Assembly: GCA_035628505.1 (NCBI GenBank)
Contig: DASPJR010000222.1
Coordinates: 1-22,949, forward strand
DNA from: DASPJR01 sp035628505
Lineage (GTDB): Bacteria; Planctomycetota; SZUA-567; H5-PLA8
DNA: 22,949 nucleotides
Direction of reading: 5' to 3'
Shown: piece by piece, positions 20,727-22,949 of the stretch
Layout: each line of letters opens with the position of its first letter
How positions within the stretch are numbered: the first letter of the stretch is position 1
Translations under genes and position numbers: made by a program
Notes under the pieces: generated by a model
The model's input: the letters and a program-made list of their open reading frames with translations, nothing else
Database searches by the model: none
What the model was told of the DNA's origin: nothing

Positions 20727-22949
20727 ATGAAGCCCTTGGCTGATCCTTTTTTCAACGGGATGTTTCGCAGAATTGCATTTGTAGGAATTCTGCTTTACAT
20801 GGCGGCGATGCAGCCTGCTGAGGCTGGCGCGGTTCTGGTAAAGGATCTGCGGCCCGGTACGACCTCAAGCGGATCCAGCCCGGCGCTGTTCGTCGAGGTC
20901 AATGGCACCCTGTTTTTCTCGGCCTCAACGGCTTTGACGGGATCGGAATTATGGAAGAGCGATGGCACCGCCGCCGGAACGATTCTCGTCAAAGAGATTG
21001 GAACGGGCTCCACAGGCGGCTTTCCGCGGGCGCTGACAAAGGTCGGTGGAACGCTTTTCTTTTCGGCCAGCCCAGACGGCGGCGTTTCGTACGAGTTATG
21101 GAAGTCGGATGGTACCGCGGCCGGCACGGTGCGCGTCGCGAGTCTCGGCACGAATCCCGACATCGGATTCACTGTTGCCGTGGCTGGTAAACTGGTCTAC
21201 GAGTACGCTGGCAATCTCTTCGTGAGCGACGGCACAGAAGCCGGCACCGTGAAGCTCAACTCATCGTTCAACAATCCCCTGTTTCCTGCCGCACATAACG
21301 GCATCGCATTCTTCGGCGCAACGGGAAGCGACAGTATCAGTCGGCTGTACAAGACCGACGGAACCGTCGCCGGGACTGTGGCTGTAAAGGACATAAGCCC
21401 AAGTTTTTTGACCAGCTCGTCGAGCGGACTTTACTTCTCCGCAAGCGGCGCCAACGGGCATGGCATCTACAAGAGCGATGGCACGGACGCCGGAACGGTG
21501 CTGCTGAAAGACGGGTTTGGGTTCTTTAACACCATCGTGGACGTCAACGGTTCGGTTTTCTTTGTCGCAAACGATGCGGCCGGGACCGAGCTGTGGAAAA
21601 CCGACGGCAGCGCGGCCGGAACTGTGCTGGTGAAGGACATTTTTCCAGGCAGCCTGCCCAATGACCCCGCTCCCCGCCAGCTTGCGAATGTCAACGGCGT
21701 GCTTTTCTTTGAAGGCAACGATGGCGTAAACGGCTCGGCGCTCTGGAAGAGCGACGGCACCACGGCCGGCACAGTGCTGGTGAAGGATATCGTTACAGGC
21801 GCAAACGGAGCGGACACTCGGAACCTCTTCTTTAATCTGACCAACGTGAACGGCACGCTTTTTTTCTCTGCGGCGGACGACATCGTCGCCAGTGAGTCGC
21901 AGAACGCGGAATTATGGAAGAGCGACGGCACTAACGCCGGCACAGTGCTGGTGAAGGATATCAATTCATCTGGCAGCTCCAGCCCTTCTGGGCTCATCGC
22001 GGTGGGATCCACGCTTTTCTTCAACGCTGATGACGGCAGTACAGGGCGCGAATTGTGGAAGAGCGACGGCACGGCAGCAGGCACGGTTCAGGTGAAAGAC
22101 ATCGAGGCAAGCGGCCAGGATTCCAATCCTTCCACCTTCGCCGAGCTCAACGGGACGCTTTTTACCGGCACGTATTACTTCACGAATGGCGCGTTCACGG
22201 GCGACATCTGGAAGAGTGACGGCACGGAAGCGGGAACGGTGCTTGTGAAGGCCGGCCTGCTGGCTTCCGGAATGACCAGTGCAGCCGGCAAAGTTTTTTT
22301 CACTTCCTCAAGCCAGCTTTACATGAGCGACGGAACGGAGGCGGGCACTGTTTTGGCCAATGGCGGCTCGACGCCGCAATTGCTGACTCCTTTTAACGGA
22401 GCGCTATATTACGCCGCATATGGAAACGATGGGAAATTGCGCGAACTGCGCACGCATGACGGCACCAGCGACGCGCTAGTCATAGACTTGGAGCCGGGGA
22501 ACGACGTGTTTATCAGCAAACTGCTGGGCGGCAGCAAACTGTGGATCACGGGCAGGGTCAATACCTTCACACCAAAATTGTGGGTCAGCAACGGCACGAA
22601 CGCCGGCACGGTGGAACTTACCCAGGGGATTGATACGCTGGAGATCGCGGAGGTCAACGGCACGCTGTTTTTCACGAAGTACGACTCTACGCTTGGCGAG
22701 CAGCTTTGGAAAACAGACGGCACACTCGCCGGAACTGTGCTGGTCAAGAATGTAAAACCGACCAATTCTCAAGGCGCGGGCCTTTACTCGCTGACCAGCG
22801 CCGGAGGCACGCTTTATTTCGTCACCCGCGAAGGGGAATTGTGGAAAAGCGACGGCACTGACGCGGGTACCGTTTTCGTCAAGGCACTGGAGTCCACCTT
22901 CGTCCTTAAGAGCGCGGGCGCGACCGTGTTTCTGACGGCCCGCACCTCC
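20727..22949 (+). CDS. Secreted ELWxxDGT-repeat protein (3' partial)
   Basis: The ATG at 20727 has GGAGG 5 bases upstream, and the frame stays open for 741 codons to the right edge, so the C-terminus is missing. The N-terminus is a signal peptide (MFRRIAFVGILLYMAAMQPAEA from residue 12, cleavage near 33). The rest is a string of repeats of about 45 residues built on ELWKSDGTxAGTVLVKDI, each followed by a VNGTLFFSA-type strand. I count 15 repeats, the first near residue 72 and the last near 704. Repeats 3, 4, 5, 10, 11, 12 and 13 deviate (for example NLFVSDGTEAGT, ELRTHDGTSDAL, KLWVSNGTNAGT). This is the ELWxxDGT repeat family of exported, probably beta-propeller-like proteins, whose function is not established. 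A C-terminal sorting signal, if any, lies beyond the window. Confidence 0.92.
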   Translation, partial: MKPLADPFFNGMFRRIAFVGILLYMAAMQPAEAGAVLVKDLRPGTTSSGSSPALFVEVNGTLFFSASTALTGSELWKSDGTAAGTILVKEIGTGSTGGFPRALTKVGGTLFFSASPDGGVSYELWKSDGTAAGTVRVASLGTNPDIGFTVAVAGKLVYEYAGNLFVSDGTEAGTVKLNSSFNNPLFPAAHNGIAFFGATGSDSISRLYKTDGTVAGTVAVKDISPSFLTSSSSGLYFSASGANGHGIYKSDGTDAGTVLLKDGFGFFNTIVDVNGSVFFVANDAAGTELWKTDGSAAGTVLVKDIFPGSLPNDPAPRQLANVNGVLFFEGNDGVNGSALWKSDGTTAGTVLVKDIVTGANGADTRNLFFNLTNVNGTLFFSAADDIVASESQNAELWKSDGTNAGTVLVKDINSSGSSSPSGLIAVGSTLFFNADDGSTGRELWKSDGTAAGTVQVKDIEASGQDSNPSTFAELNGTLFTGTYYFTNGAFTGDIWKSDGTEAGTVLVKAGLLASGMTSAAGKVFFTSSSQLYMSDGTEAGTVLANGGSTPQLLTPFNGALYYAAYGNDGKLRELRTHDGTSDALVIDLEPGNDVFISKLLGGSKLWITGRVNTFTPKLWVSNGTNAGTVELTQGIDTLEIAEVNGTLFFTKYDSTLGEQLWKTDGTLAGTVLVKNVKPTNSQGAGLYSLTSAGGTLYFVTREGELWKSDGTDAGTVFVKALESTFVLKSAGATVFLTARTS

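Overview
The window looks like a stretch of a GC-rich, Gram-negative, free-living bacterial chromosome. Acidobacteriota or a neighbouring phylum is my best guess. The guess rests on gene content (large secreted ELWxxDGT and cadherin-like/PKD repeat proteins, a cyclic-nucleotide-domain GspE-like ATPase, a single-chain pyruvate carboxylase) and on many short palindromic intergenic repeats. It is inference; there is no rRNA or other lineage marker here. I see no tRNA, CRISPR array, transposase or phage gene.

Layout, left to right. (1) 1-2152, plus strand: the 3' part of a large secreted protein with three cadherin-like repeats, a PKD domain and a TSP3-like calcium motif. (2) 2194-6541, minus strand: a tightly packed group read from 6541 down. 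It holds a polytopic membrane protein, a membrane-anchored rhodanese, a MauE/DoxX-type membrane protein, a small two-helix membrane protein, an RluA-type pseudouridine synthase and an unrecognised protein. Several junctions are overlaps or near-overlaps, so translational coupling is likely. (3) 6820-8030, plus strand: a Nudix protein with a degenerate Nudix box; then a small thioredoxin-fold ArsC/Spx-like protein whose frame is interrupted by one UGA exactly where the first Cys of a CxxC motif should be (a probable selenoprotein); then a small HNH-like protein with almost no leader. (4) 8378-9541, plus strand: an exported SGNH/GDSL hydrolase, ending in an inverted repeat that separates it from the convergent minus-strand group. 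(5) 9677-14910, minus strand, read from 14910 down: an amidohydrolase-methyltransferase fusion, a cNMP-domain/GspE-like ATPase fusion, a membrane TPR protein and a D-lyxose/D-mannose-type sugar isomerase. (6) 15115-19673, plus strand: a PspA/IM30 protein with a good sigma70-type promoter, a dense GAGTC-type repeat block, and a full-length pyruvate carboxylase. (7) 19674-20726: about 1 kb without a credible gene, packed with palindromes and two copies of an ~85-base dispersed element whose third copy lies at about 8.15-8.25 kb in inverted orientation. (8) 20727 to the right edge: a secreted ELWxxDGT-repeat protein, 3' truncated.

The most interesting items are the putative selenoprotein at 7274-7621, the amidohydrolase-methyltransferase fusion, and the dispersed intergenic element, two copies of which show compensatory base changes in a hairpin. 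Central metabolism (pyruvate carboxylase), envelope maintenance (PspA), thiol/sulfur chemistry (rhodanese, MauE-like, selenoprotein) and surface or secreted proteins sit side by side with no sign of a mobile island.
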